NCBI RefSeq assembly: GCF_001698815.1
Contig: NZ_LGSI01000056.1
Span: forward strand, 62,001 to 126,000
DNA from: Pseudomonas syringae
GTDB taxonomy: Bacteria > Pseudomonadota > Gammaproteobacteria > Pseudomonadales > Pseudomonadaceae
Direction: 5' to 3'
DNA length: 64,000 nucleotides
The notes beneath the pieces were generated by a model. It made no database searches and was not told the DNA's origin. It saw only the letters and a program-made list of their open reading frames with translations. Of the stretch, positions 33,321 through 42,133 are shown piece after piece (within the stretch, counting starts at the first letter, position 1; every line of letters begins with the position of its first letter). Both the position numbers and the translations under genes were made by a program.

Positions 33321-34135
33321 TGCTGAAACAACGGATCATCACGGCACTGATTCTGCTGCCAATCGCACTATGTGGCTTTTTCCTCCTTGAGGGCGCTGGT
33401 TTCGCGTTGTTCATCGGTCTGGTCGTGGTGCTGGGTGCCTGGGAATGGGCGCGCCTGGCGGGTTTCCCTGCCCAGTCCGCACGAATTGCCTATGCCGTGG
33501 CCGTCGCCGCCTTGTTGTTCGTGCTCTATCTGGTGCCTGGGCTCGCGCCGTGGGTATTGGTCGCGGCCGTGATCTGGTGGGCAGTGGCGACTTATCTGGT
33601 GCTGACCTATCCCGCGTCCAGTGCGCATTGGGCAAGTGCCGCCTGCAAACTGACGATCGGCCTGTTGATCCTGCTGCCTGCGTGGCAGGGGCTGGTGCTG
33701 ATCAAGCAGTGGCCACTGGGCAATTGGCTGATCCTTGCGGTGATGGTTCTGGTCTGGGGCGCGGACATTGGTGCGTACTTTTCCGGCAAGGCGTTCGGCA
33801 AGCGCAAGCTTGCTCCAAAGGTCAGTCCCGGCAAAAGCTGGGAAGGCGTGTATGGCGGTTTGCTTACCTGTCTGGTGATTACCGCCATCGTCGGCGTGTT
33901 TCGCGGCTGGTCGGGATCGCAGTTCGTGCTGGGACTGCTTGGCGCGGCCATCGTCGTATTCATTTCCGTGGTGGGTGATTTGACAGAAAGCATGTTCAAG
34001 CGCCAATCCGGCATCAAGGACAGCAGCAACCTGTTGCCTGGGCATGGCGGCGTCCTTGATCGCATCGACAGCCTGACCGCTGCCATTCCTGTTTTCGCGG
34101 CGCTGCTGTGGGCTGCTGAGTGGGGCGTTCTGTGA
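33320..34135 (+). CDS. cdsA: Phosphatidate cytidylyltransferase CdsA
   Basis: CdsA converts phosphatidic acid and CTP to CDP-diacylglycerol in the inner membrane. The 271-residue protein has about eight hydrophobic segments, starting with IITALILLPIALCGFFLL. The family signature is intact near the C-terminus: SMFKRQSGIKDSSNLLPGHG then GVLDRIDSL, with the metal-binding Asp residues. It starts one base inside the uppS stop and its own stop overlaps the dxr GTG by 4 bases. Confidence 0.96.
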   Translation: MLKQRIITALILLPIALCGFFLLEGAGFALFIGLVVVLGAWEWARLAGFPAQSARIAYAVAVAALLFVLYLVPGLAPWVLVAAVIWWAVATYLVLTYPASSAHWASAACKLTIGLLILLPAWQGLVLIKQWPLGNWLILAVMVLVWGADIGAYFSGKAFGKRKLAPKVSPGKSWEGVYGGLLTCLVITAIVGVFRGWSGSQFVLGLLGAAIVVFISVVGDLTESMFKRQSGIKDSSNLLPGHGGVLDRIDSLTAAIPVFAALLWAAEWGVL

Positions 34136-35322
34136 GTGCTCCGCAACTGATTACTGTCCTAGGGGCGACTGGATCGGTCGGCCTGAGCACCCTCGACGTC
34201 ATCGCGCGGCATCCTGATCGTTATCAGGTGTTCGCGCTTACCGGCTTCAGTCGCACCAGCGAATTGCTGGCGTTGTGCTTACGGCATACGCCGCGCTTTG
34301 CCGTATTGCCGACGCAGGACATCGCTCGCAAGCTGCAGGATGATCTGGCTGCTGCCGGCCTGGACACCCGGGTGTTGGTCGGCGAACGTGGTCTCTGCGA
34401 AGTGGCAGCACATCCGCAGGTCGATACCGTACTGGCGGCGATTGTCGGTGCAGCGGGGCTGCGGCCGACGCTGGCGGCTGTCGAGGCCGGCAAGAAAGTC
34501 CTGCTCGCCAACAAGGAAGCGTTGGTGATGTCCGGGGCGCTGTTCATGCAGGCCGTGCGGCACAGCGGCGCGGTACTGCTACCCATCGACAGCGAACACA
34601 ATGCGATCTTCCAGTGTTTGCCGGTGGATTATGCTCGTGGCCTGGGGCCGGTGGGTGTGCGGCGTATCCTGCTGACGGCATCGGGCGGTCCATTTCGCGA
34701 GACGCCACTGGCCGAGTTGCACGATGTTTCCCCGGAGCAGGCGTGCGCTCATCCTAATTGGTCGATGGGGCGCAAAATATCCGTAGACTCGGCAACCATG
34801 ATGAACAAGGGCCTGGAATTGATCGAGGCGTGCTGGCTGTTCGATGCGCGTCCTGAACAGATCGAAGTGGTCATTCATCCACAGAGCGTGATTCATTCGA
34901 TGGTGGATTACGTCGATGGCTCGGTGATCGCCCAGCTGGGCAATCCTGATATGCGCACGCCGATCGCCCATGCCCTGGCGTGGCCGGGAAGAATCGACTC
35001 CGGCGTAGCACCTCTGGACTTGTTCAGTATCGCGCGCCTGGATTTCCAGGCGCCGGACGAAAATCGCTTCCCTTGCCTGCGTCTGGCTCGACAGGCGGCG
35101 GAGGCGGGCGACAGCGCTCCGGCGATGCTTAACGCCGCCAACGAAGTCGCGGTAGCCGCATTTCTAGATCGGCGCATCCGCTATCCCGAGATCGCGAGTA
35201 TGATCGATGAGGTTTTGAGTCTTGAGCCGGTTGTTGCGCTCGAAGATCTGGCCGCAGTATTTGAGGTTGACTCCAAAGCGCGCGTTCTGGCTGAGCAATG
35301 GCTCAGCCGCAACGAGCGATAA
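34132..35322 (+). CDS. dxr: 1-deoxy-D-xylulose-5-phosphate reductoisomerase
   Basis: Dxr makes 2-C-methyl-D-erythritol 4-phosphate with NADPH, the committed step of the MEP isoprenoid pathway and the target of fosmidomycin. The 396-residue protein has LITVLGATGSVGLSTLDV (NADPH fold), VLLANKEALVMSG, LLPIDSEHNAIFQCL (metal Glu), ASGGPFRETP, and WSMGRKISVDSATMMNKGLE (metal Glu). GTG 34132 overlaps the cdsA stop (GTGA) and gives the correct start next to the Rossmann strand; GTG 34120 would add four residues. Confidence 0.97.
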   Translation: MSAPQLITVLGATGSVGLSTLDVIARHPDRYQVFALTGFSRTSELLALCLRHTPRFAVLPTQDIARKLQDDLAAAGLDTRVLVGERGLCEVAAHPQVDTVLAAIVGAAGLRPTLAAVEAGKKVLLANKEALVMSGALFMQAVRHSGAVLLPIDSEHNAIFQCLPVDYARGLGPVGVRRILLTASGGPFRETPLAELHDVSPEQACAHPNWSMGRKISVDSATMMNKGLELIEACWLFDARPEQIEVVIHPQSVIHSMVDYVDGSVIAQLGNPDMRTPIAHALAWPGRIDSGVAPLDLFSIARLDFQAPDENRFPCLRLARQAAEAGDSAPAMLNAANEVAVAAFLDRRIRYPEIASMIDEVLSLEPVVALEDLAAVFEVDSKARVLAEQWLSRNER

Positions 35323-35398
35323 CAGCACACGCAAGAAAGCACGGGCTCAGGCGACGGCAACCGAAAACGCCCGTTGAGTCGGTGACTGGAGAAGGTTG

Positions 35399-36751
35399 AT
35401 GAGCGCGCTCTATATGATTGTTGGCACCCTGGTTGCGCTGGGCGTGCTGGTGACCTTTCACGAATTTGGCCACTTTTGGGTGGCCAGGCGTTGTGGCGTC
35501 AAGGTTTTACGTTTCTCTGTCGGTTTCGGCATGCCGCTGGTCAAGTGGCATGACCGTAAGGGCACAGAATATGTGATTGCTGCGATTCCGCTGGGTGGCT
35601 ACGTGAAGATGCTCGACGAGCGTGAAGGCGATGTCCCGCCTGAGCTTGCCGATCAATCCTTCAACCGCAAGACGGTTTATCAGCGTATCGCCATCGTCAT
35701 CGCCGGTCCGGTTGCCAACTTCCTGTTGGCCATTGTGTTTTTCTGGGCGCTGGCAATGTTGGGCAGTCAGCAGGTGCGGCCGGTTATCGGCGCAGTCGAG
35801 CCGGGCAGCATCGCGCAAAAAGCCGGGCTGACTGCCGGTCAGGAAATTGTCGACGTAGACGGCGAGCCTGTTGCCGGCTGGTCAGCGGTCAATCTGCAGC
35901 TGGTGCGACGCCTGGGTGAAAGCGGCACCATCGCTCTGAAGGTGCGTGAGCAAGGCTCGACAGTCGACTCGCCGCGTCAGCTAGCGCTGGATAACTGGCT
36001 AAAAGGCGCTGACGAGCCTGATCCGATCAAATCCCTGGGGATTCGCCCATGGCGTCCGGCGCTGCCGCCGGTATTGGCTGAACTGGATCCGAAAGGCCCG
36101 GCGCAGGCCGCAGGCCTCAAGACCGGTGATCGGCTGCTGGCACTGGATGGTCAGCCGCTGACCGAGTGGCAGCAGGTCGTGGATCGGGTGCGCGAACGTC
36201 CCGAAGCGAAGATTTCCCTGCGCGTCGAGCGCGATGGCGCGCAAATGGATGTCCCGCTGACCCTGGCTACACGTGGCGAAGGCAAGGCCGCCGCCGGTTA
36301 CCTGGGTGCTGGAGTCAAGGGTATCGACTGGCCGCCGGAGATGTTGCGCGAAGTCAGTTACGGTCCGTTGGCCGCTGTGGGCGAGGGCGCGAAGCGTACC
36401 TGGACCATGAGTGTGCTAACCCTCGATTCGCTCAGGAAAATGTTGTTCGGCGAGCTATCTGTAAAAAACTTGAGTGGACCGATAACCATTGCTAAAGTGG
36501 CGGGCGCTTCGGCCCAGTCGGGCGTCGGTGATTTCCTGAATTTCCTTGCTTATCTGAGCATAAGCCTGGGTGTTCTCAATTTGCTGCCTATTCCCGTATT
36601 GGACGGGGGGCATTTGTTGTTTTATCTGATCGAGTGGGCGCGTGGTCGCCCCCTTTCGGAAAAGGTTCAGGGTTGGGGGGTTCAGATCGGTATAAGTCTG
36701 GTAGTGGGTGTTATGTTGCTCGCGCTGGTCAACGATCTGGGTCGACTGTAA
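35399..36751 (+). CDS. rseP: Site-2 protease RseP (MucP)
   Basis: RseP is an intramembrane zinc protease that cuts the anti-sigma factor (RseA/MucA) after DegS/AlgW cleavage, releasing the envelope-stress sigma factor. The 450-residue protein has the zinc motif HEFGHFW (about residues 21-27) in TM1, two PDZ domains (about 115-290, including AGLTAGQEIVDVDGEP and AGLKTGDRLLALDGQP), and the third ligand motif NLLPIPVLDGGHLLFYLIEW near residue 400. ATG 35399 follows the Shine-Dalgarno ggagaagg. It ends before a terminator-like hairpin that precedes bamA. Confidence 0.97.
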   Translation: MSALYMIVGTLVALGVLVTFHEFGHFWVARRCGVKVLRFSVGFGMPLVKWHDRKGTEYVIAAIPLGGYVKMLDEREGDVPPELADQSFNRKTVYQRIAIVIAGPVANFLLAIVFFWALAMLGSQQVRPVIGAVEPGSIAQKAGLTAGQEIVDVDGEPVAGWSAVNLQLVRRLGESGTIALKVREQGSTVDSPRQLALDNWLKGADEPDPIKSLGIRPWRPALPPVLAELDPKGPAQAAGLKTGDRLLALDGQPLTEWQQVVDRVRERPEAKISLRVERDGAQMDVPLTLATRGEGKAAAGYLGAGVKGIDWPPEMLREVSYGPLAAVGEGAKRTWTMSVLTLDSLRKMLFGELSVKNLSGPITIAKVAGASAQSGVGDFLNFLAYLSISLGVLNLLPIPVLDGGHLLFYLIEWARGRPLSEKVQGWGVQIGISLVVGVMLLALVNDLGRL

Positions 36752-36771
36752 AGCTTCATTGAGTTGCGAAT

Positions 36772-36797
36772 CTGCCGCATTTTGCGGCAGTTTGTTT
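36772..36797 (+). terminator. Terminator-like hairpin between rseP and bamA
   Basis: An 8-bp GC-rich stem (ctgccgca / tgcggcag) with a ttt loop is followed by tttgttt. It lies 20 bases after the rseP stop and 29 bases before bamA, so it may partly separate the two transcripts. Confidence 0.75.
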
Positions 36798-36825
36798 ATT
36801 GCCAGTTGGAATAAGAAAGGACTTC

Positions 36826-39198
36826 ATGAAACGTCTGCTGCTAACTGCGGTTCTTGCCGCACTGATGATCGCCGAAGTTCACGCTGAGTCCTTCACCATC
36901 TCCGATATCCGTGTCAATGGCCTGCAGCGGGTTTCCGCTGGCAGTGTATTTGGTGCGCTGCCGCTGAACGTTGGCGAGCAAGCGGATGATGGTCGTCTGG
37001 TCGATGCCACTCGCGCGCTGTTCAAGACTGGGTTCTTTCAGGACATCCAGGTGGGCCGTGACGGGAATGTGCTGGTTATCAGTGTTGTCGAGCGCCCGTC
37101 CGTGGCGAGCATCGAGATCGAGGGCAACAAGGCCATCTCTACCGAAGACCTGATGAAAGGTCTCAAGCAGTCAGGTCTGGCTGAAGGTGAGATCTTCCAA
37201 CGCGCAACCCTTGAGGGTGTGCGTAACGAGCTGCAACGTCAGTACGTTGCCCAAGGCCGTTACTCCGCTGAAGTGGCCACCGAAGTCGTTCCTCAGCCCC
37301 GCAACCGCGTTGGCTTGAAGATCAACATCAATGAAGGCACCGTCGCTGCTATCCAGCACATCAACGTGGTGGGTAACACGGTGTTCCCTGATGAAGACCT
37401 GATTGGTCTTTTCGAGCTCAAGACCACCAACTGGCTTTCCTTCTTCAAGAACGACGACAAGTACGCCCGTGAGAAGCTCTCCGGCGACCTCGAACGTCTG
37501 CGTTCCTACTACCTTGATCGCGGCTATATCAATATGGATATCGCTTCGACCCAGGTATCGATCACGCCTGACAAGAAGAACGTGTACATCACGGTCAACG
37601 TCAATGAAGGCCAGAAATACAGCGTCAAGTCCGTCAAGCTGAGCGGCGACCTCAAGGTGCCGGAAGACCAGGTCAAATCCCTGCTGCTGGTCAAGCCGGG
37701 CCAGGTCTTCTCCCGCAAGGTCATGACCACCACCTCCGAACTGATCACCCGTCGTCTGGGTAACGAGGGTTACACCTTCGCCAACGTCAACGGCGTACCA
37801 ACGCCGCACGACGAAGACCATACGGTTGATATCACCTTCGTGGTGGATCCGGGCAAGCGTGCCTACGTGAACCGCATCAACTTCCGTGGCAACACCAAGT
37901 CCGCGGACGAAGTGCTGCGTCGCGAAATGCGCCAGATGGAAGGCGGCTGGGCTTCGACCTACCTGATCGACCAGTCGAAAACCCGTCTTGATCGTCTGGG
38001 CTTCTTCAAGGAAGTGAACGTCGAAACCCCGCCTGTTCCGGGTACCGACGATCAGGTGGACGTCAACTACGCCGTTGAAGAACAAGCGTCCGGTTCGATC
38101 ACCGCCAGCGTCGGTTTTGCCCAGAGCGCCGGTCTGATCCTCGGTGGTTCGATCAGCCAGAACAACTTCCTCGGTACCGGTAACAAGGTCAGCATCGGCC
38201 TGACCCGCAGCGAATACCAGAGCCGCTACAACTTCAGCTATGTCGATCCGTACTGGACTGCTGATGGCGTGAGCCTGGGTTACAACGCGTTCTACCGCAC
38301 GACCGACTACGATGACCTCGACGTCGACGTGGCAAGCTATGCCGTAGACAGCCTGGGTGCTGGCATCAGCATGGGCTACCCGATCAACGAGACCTCGCGT
38401 CTGACCTTCGGCCTGACCGTTCAGCAGGATGAAATCAAGACCGGTACTTATACCGTCGATGAGATTTTCGACTTCGTTGACCAGGAAGGCGACAAGTACC
38501 TGAACTTCAAGGCGTCTGCCGGTTGGTCCGAGTCCACCTTGAACAAAGGCGTACTGGCGACTCGCGGTCATTCGCAAAGCCTGGTGTTGGAAACCACGCT
38601 GCCGGGCAGCGACCTGTCGTTCTTCAAGCTTGATTACCGCGCGCAGTATTTCCACCCGATCACCGACAACTACACCCTGCGTCTGCACACTGAGCTGGGT
38701 TATGGCGACGGTTATGGTTCGACCTCGGGTCTGCCGTTCTACGAGAACTACTATGCCGGTGGCTTCAATTCGGTACGTGGCTTCAAGGACAGCACCCTTG
38801 GTCCGCGCAGTACGCCGAGCAGCGGTACTAAACCGGGCACACTTGCAGATCCGGACCAGGATCCACTGCCGTTCGGCGGTAACGTGCTGGTCCAGGGTGG
38901 CGTAGAGGTTATGTTCCCTCTGCCGTTCATCAAGGATCAACGTTCCCTGAGGACTTCGCTGTTCTGGGACGTAGGTAATGTCTTCGACAGCAATTGTGAT
39001 TCTGCCAAGACGCTCAATGGTCAAAAAGTCGAGTGCAACAACGTCGACCTTTCCGGTCTGGCAAGCTCCGTCGGCGTAGGCGTGACCTGGATCACTGCGC
39101 TTGGCCCGTTGAGCTTCGCTTTGGCGATGCCGATCAAGAAGCCGGACGACAACACCGAAACTCAAGTATTCCAGTTCTCCCTTGGTCAGACCTTCTAA
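36826..39198 (+). CDS. bamA: Outer membrane protein assembly factor BamA
   Basis: BamA is the essential core of the BAM complex that inserts beta-barrel proteins in the outer membrane. The 790-residue precursor has a signal peptide cleaved after EVHA (residue 20), five POTRA domains (about residues 22-422, opening with FTISDIRVNGLQRVSAG) and a C-terminal barrel (from about 425). The conserved lid-loop motif VRGF is present in GFNSVRGFKDSTLG, and the protein ends in a C-terminal Phe (FQFSLGQTF), the barrel signature. ATG 36826 begins the signal peptide; an upstream in-frame start has no support. The gene is followed by skp and lpxD, a conserved order. Confidence 0.98.
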   Translation: MKRLLLTAVLAALMIAEVHAESFTISDIRVNGLQRVSAGSVFGALPLNVGEQADDGRLVDATRALFKTGFFQDIQVGRDGNVLVISVVERPSVASIEIEGNKAISTEDLMKGLKQSGLAEGEIFQRATLEGVRNELQRQYVAQGRYSAEVATEVVPQPRNRVGLKININEGTVAAIQHINVVGNTVFPDEDLIGLFELKTTNWLSFFKNDDKYAREKLSGDLERLRSYYLDRGYINMDIASTQVSITPDKKNVYITVNVNEGQKYSVKSVKLSGDLKVPEDQVKSLLLVKPGQVFSRKVMTTTSELITRRLGNEGYTFANVNGVPTPHDEDHTVDITFVVDPGKRAYVNRINFRGNTKSADEVLRREMRQMEGGWASTYLIDQSKTRLDRLGFFKEVNVETPPVPGTDDQVDVNYAVEEQASGSITASVGFAQSAGLILGGSISQNNFLGTGNKVSIGLTRSEYQSRYNFSYVDPYWTADGVSLGYNAFYRTTDYDDLDVDVASYAVDSLGAGISMGYPINETSRLTFGLTVQQDEIKTGTYTVDEIFDFVDQEGDKYLNFKASAGWSESTLNKGVLATRGHSQSLVLETTLPGSDLSFFKLDYRAQYFHPITDNYTLRLHTELGYGDGYGSTSGLPFYENYYAGGFNSVRGFKDSTLGPRSTPSSGTKPGTLADPDQDPLPFGGNVLVQGGVEVMFPLPFIKDQRSLRTSLFWDVGNVFDSNCDSAKTLNGQKVECNNVDLSGLASSVGVGVTWITALGPLSFALAMPIKKPDDNTETQVFQFSLGQTF

Positions 39199-39243
39199 GG
39201 GTCTGGTCTTAGCTAATGACAACGAATTCCGTAGGAGTAGATC

Positions 39244-39747
39244 GTGCGTAAGTTGACTCAATTGGTACTGCTGGCAACTGTTCTCGTTGCAAGCCCGGCG
39301 TTTGCCGACATGAAAATCGCTGTCCTGAACTATCAGATGGCTTTGCTGGAATCTGATGCGGCCAAGAAGTACGCCGTTGACGCAGAGAAGAAGTTCGGTC
39401 CGCAACTGACCAAGCTGAAGTCTCTGGAAAGCAGCGCCAAAGGCATCCAGGATCGTCTGGTAAGTGGCGGCGACAAAATGGCCCAGCCTGAGCGCGAACG
39501 CCTTGAGCTTGAATTCAAGCAAAAGGCCCGTGACTTCCAGTTCCAGTCCAAGGAGCTGAACGAAGCCAAAGCCGTTGCCGACCGCGAAATGCTCAAGCAA
39601 CTCAAGCCGAAGCTGGATCAGGCTGTAGAAGAAGTGATCAAGAAAGGCGCATTTGACCTGGTCTTCGAACGCGGTGCTGTGATTGACGTCAAACCTCAGT
39701 ACGACGTGACTCGCCAGGTCATCGAGCGCATGAATCAGCTGAAGTAA
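39244..39747 (+). CDS. skp: Periplasmic chaperone Skp (OmpH/HlpA)
   Basis: Skp holds unfolded outer-membrane proteins in the periplasm and passes them to BamA, the gene just upstream. The 167-residue precursor has a signal peptide ending in SPAFA, then the OmpH family start DMKIAVLNYQMALLESDAAK. A long charged helical hairpin follows, with coiled-coil character (from LTKLKSLESSAKGIQDRL to about residue 125), forming the arms of the trimer. The start codon is GTG at 39244, with aggag upstream. lpxD begins 3 bases after the stop. Confidence 0.95.
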   Translation: MRKLTQLVLLATVLVASPAFADMKIAVLNYQMALLESDAAKKYAVDAEKKFGPQLTKLKSLESSAKGIQDRLVSGGDKMAQPERERLELEFKQKARDFQFQSKELNEAKAVADREMLKQLKPKLDQAVEEVIKKGAFDLVFERGAVIDVKPQYDVTRQVIERMNQLK

Positions 39748-39750
39748 GTC

Positions 39751-40806
39751 ATGACTGTATCCATCAAGCTTGGCCAATTGGCCGAGTTCCTTGGCGCGAC
39801 CCTGCGTGGCGCCGAGGATAAAGAGATAACCGGGCTGGCCACTTTACAAGAGGCCGGCCCTGGTCATGTCAGTTTCCTGGCAAATCCGCAATATCGTAAA
39901 TTTCTTGCCGATACCCACGCGTCTGCCGTGTTGCTTAAACCTGCGGATGCCGAGTTGTTCGTCGGGGATGCGTTGCTGGTGCCAGACCCTTATCTGGCGT
40001 ATGCACGAATTTCTCACCTGTTTGACCCCAAGCCCAAGGCTGCACCCGGTGTGCATCCAACGGCCATCGTCGCGGCGGATGCATTCGTCGATGCCACTGC
40101 CAGTGTCGGCCCGTTCGCCGTCATTGAAAGCGGTGCGCGGATTGCCGCCAGCGTAGCCATTGGTGCCCACTGCTTCATTGGTGCCCGTTGTGAAATCGGT
40201 GCAGGCGGCTGGCTCGCCCCACGGGTTACGCTTTACCACGATGTACGCATTGGCGAGCGCGTGGTAATTCAGTCGGGCGCGGTGCTGGGTGGCGAAGGAT
40301 TTGGTTTCGCCAATGACAAAGGTATCTGGCAGAAGATTGCGCAGATTGGCGGTGTCCTGGTGGGCGACGACGTGGAAATTGGCGTTAATACCGCCATCGA
40401 CCGTGGCGCGCTGGCCGATACCCGCATCGGCAATGGCGTGAAGCTGGACAACCAGATCCAGATTGCCCACAACGTGCAAATTGGCGATCACACCGCGATG
40501 GCCGCCTGCGTGGGGATATCCGGTAGCACAAAGATTGGCAAACATTGCACCCTTGCCGGCGGTGTCGGACTGGTGGGGCATATCGAAATCTGCGACGGCG
40601 TTTTCATCACCGGCATGACCATGGTGACGCACTCGATCACCGAACCAGGGGCCTATTCTTCGGGTACGGCGATGCAACCGGCCGCTGAATGGCGTAAGAG
40701 CGCAGCCCGCATTCGCAAGATCGATGAAATGGCTCGCAGGCTGCAAAAGCTGGAAAAGATGGTCGAGGCCGTGACCTCAGGCGTTAATGCTTCATCTGAT
40801 GGCTGA
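39751..40806 (+). CDS. lpxD: UDP-3-O-acylglucosamine N-acyltransferase LpxD
   Basis: LpxD adds the second (N-linked) 3-hydroxyacyl chain in lipid A synthesis. The 351-residue protein has an N-terminal uridine-binding domain (about residues 1-100, ending near LVPDPYLAYARISHLF), a left-handed beta-helix of hexapeptide repeats (about 105-310) with the catalytic His in IQIAHNVQIGDHTAMAACVG, and a C-terminal helix that binds acyl carrier protein. It starts 3 bases after skp. A 111-base gap before fabZ may hold a further promoter, but I see no clear one. Confidence 0.97.
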   Translation: MTVSIKLGQLAEFLGATLRGAEDKEITGLATLQEAGPGHVSFLANPQYRKFLADTHASAVLLKPADAELFVGDALLVPDPYLAYARISHLFDPKPKAAPGVHPTAIVAADAFVDATASVGPFAVIESGARIAASVAIGAHCFIGARCEIGAGGWLAPRVTLYHDVRIGERVVIQSGAVLGGEGFGFANDKGIWQKIAQIGGVLVGDDVEIGVNTAIDRGALADTRIGNGVKLDNQIQIAHNVQIGDHTAMAACVGISGSTKIGKHCTLAGGVGLVGHIEICDGVFITGMTMVTHSITEPGAYSSGTAMQPAAEWRKSAARIRKIDEMARRLQKLEKMVEAVTSGVNASSDG

Positions 40807-40917
40807 TACCTTTTTCATATCAAGCGTGCACAGCCGATAAATTGCCTCCTTGATTTGCAGAGGAGTGCTGCGCACCCGTCGCGCACTCCCAATCTTTACT
40901 ACAGGCTTCCCCACGAA

Positions 40918-41358
40918 ATGATGGACATCAACGAAATTCGCGAATACCTGCCTCACCGCTACCCGTTCCTGCTGGTGGACCGTGTAGTTGAGCTGGATGT
41001 TGAGAGCAAGAGCATTCGTGCCTACAAGAATGTCAGCATCAATGAACCGTTCTTCAATGGTCACTTCCCTGCGCATCCAATCATGCCGGGCGTGTTGATC
41101 ATCGAGGCAATGGCCCAGGCAGCCGGTATCCTTGGTTTTAAAATGCTTGACGTGAAGCCTGCTGATGGCACGCTTTACTACTTCGTGGGCTCCGACAAGC
41201 TGCGCTTCCGTCAGCCAGTGCTGCCGGGCGACCAGTTGATTCTTGAAGCGAAGTTCATCAGCTGCAAGCGTCAGATCTGGAAGTTCGAATGCCAGGCCTC
41301 GGTCGACGGCAAGCCGGTATGCTCCGCAGAAATCATCTGTGCGGAACGTAAACTATGA
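40918..41358 (+). CDS. fabZ: 3-hydroxyacyl-[ACP] dehydratase FabZ
   Basis: FabZ removes water from 3-hydroxyacyl-ACP in fatty acid elongation and competes with LpxA/LpxD for the same substrate. The 146-residue hot-dog fold protein starts MMDINEIREYLPHRYPFLLV; the catalytic His and Glu are in FNGHFPAHPIMPGVLIIEAM, and the DKLRFRQPVLPGDQL segment is typical. The start is at 40918 (or the adjacent ATG at 40921); the frame is open further upstream without similarity. The stop overlaps the lpxA ATG by 4 bases. Confidence 0.97.
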   Translation: MMDINEIREYLPHRYPFLLVDRVVELDVESKSIRAYKNVSINEPFFNGHFPAHPIMPGVLIIEAMAQAAGILGFKMLDVKPADGTLYYFVGSDKLRFRQPVLPGDQLILEAKFISCKRQIWKFECQASVDGKPVCSAEIICAERKL

Positions 41359-42131
41359 GTTTGATTGACTCTCGCGCAATCATCGATCCGACAGCCATTC
41401 TGGCTGACGATGTAGAGGTCGGCCCGTGGTCGATCATCGGAGCCGGTGTGGAAATTGGCGAGGGTACAGTGATCGGGCCGCACGTGATCCTGCGTGGCCC
41501 GACACGGATCGGTAAACACAATCGCATCTACCAGTTTTCGTCGGTAGGCGAAGACACGCCTGATCTCAAATACAAAGGCGAAGAGACCCGCCTGGTGATC
41601 GGCGATCACAACGTGATTCGTGAAGGTGTGACGATCCATCGTGGCACCATTCAGGATCGCGCCGAGACCACTCTGGGTGATCACAACCTGATCATGGCTT
41701 ACGCGCATATTGGCCATGACAGCGTCATCGGCAATAACTGCATTCTGGTCAACAACACCGCGTTGGCCGGCCATGTGCACGTTGACGATTGGGCGATTCT
41801 GTCCGGATTCACCCTGGTGCATCAGTTTTGCCACATCGGCGCCCACAGCTTTTCAGGTATGGGCACCGCGATTGGCAAGGACGTTCCGGCATTCGTCACG
41901 GTCTTCGGCAACCCCGCCGAGGCCCGCAGCATGAACTTCGAAGGCATGCGTCGTCGCGGCTTTGCCGAAGACGCCATTCACGCGCTGCGTCGAGCTTACA
42001 AAGTGGTTTATCGCCAAGGCCTGACGGTCGATCAGGCGATTGCCGAACTCGCCGAACCTGCCGCATTGTTTCCTGAAGTGGCGGTGTTCCTCGAGTCCAT
42101 TCAATCGTCGACTCGCGGCATCACTCGCTAA
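41355..42131 (+). CDS. lpxA: UDP-N-acetylglucosamine acyltransferase LpxA
   Basis: LpxA catalyses the first step of lipid A synthesis, transferring 3-hydroxyacyl from ACP to UDP-GlcNAc. In Pseudomonas the chain is usually 3-hydroxydecanoyl. The 258-residue protein is a left-handed beta-helix from its start (IDPTAILADDVEVGPWSIIG) with the catalytic His in LIMAYAHIGHDSVIGNNCIL, followed by a helical C-terminal domain (from about residue 190). It is coupled to fabZ by a 4-base overlap and followed after 2 bases by lpxB. Confidence 0.98.
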   Translation: MSLIDSRAIIDPTAILADDVEVGPWSIIGAGVEIGEGTVIGPHVILRGPTRIGKHNRIYQFSSVGEDTPDLKYKGEETRLVIGDHNVIREGVTIHRGTIQDRAETTLGDHNLIMAYAHIGHDSVIGNNCILVNNTALAGHVHVDDWAILSGFTLVHQFCHIGAHSFSGMGTAIGKDVPAFVTVFGNPAEARSMNFEGMRRRGFAEDAIHALRRAYKVVYRQGLTVDQAIAELAEPAALFPEVAVFLESIQSSTRGITR

Positions 42132-42133
42132 CC

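Noticed and set aside
37171..39777. An 868-codon open frame antisense to bamA and skp
   Set aside because: It mirrors the codon bias of highly expressed GC-rich genes, which avoid TTA, CTA and TCA. The translation shows no motif, and bamA on the plus strand is unambiguous.
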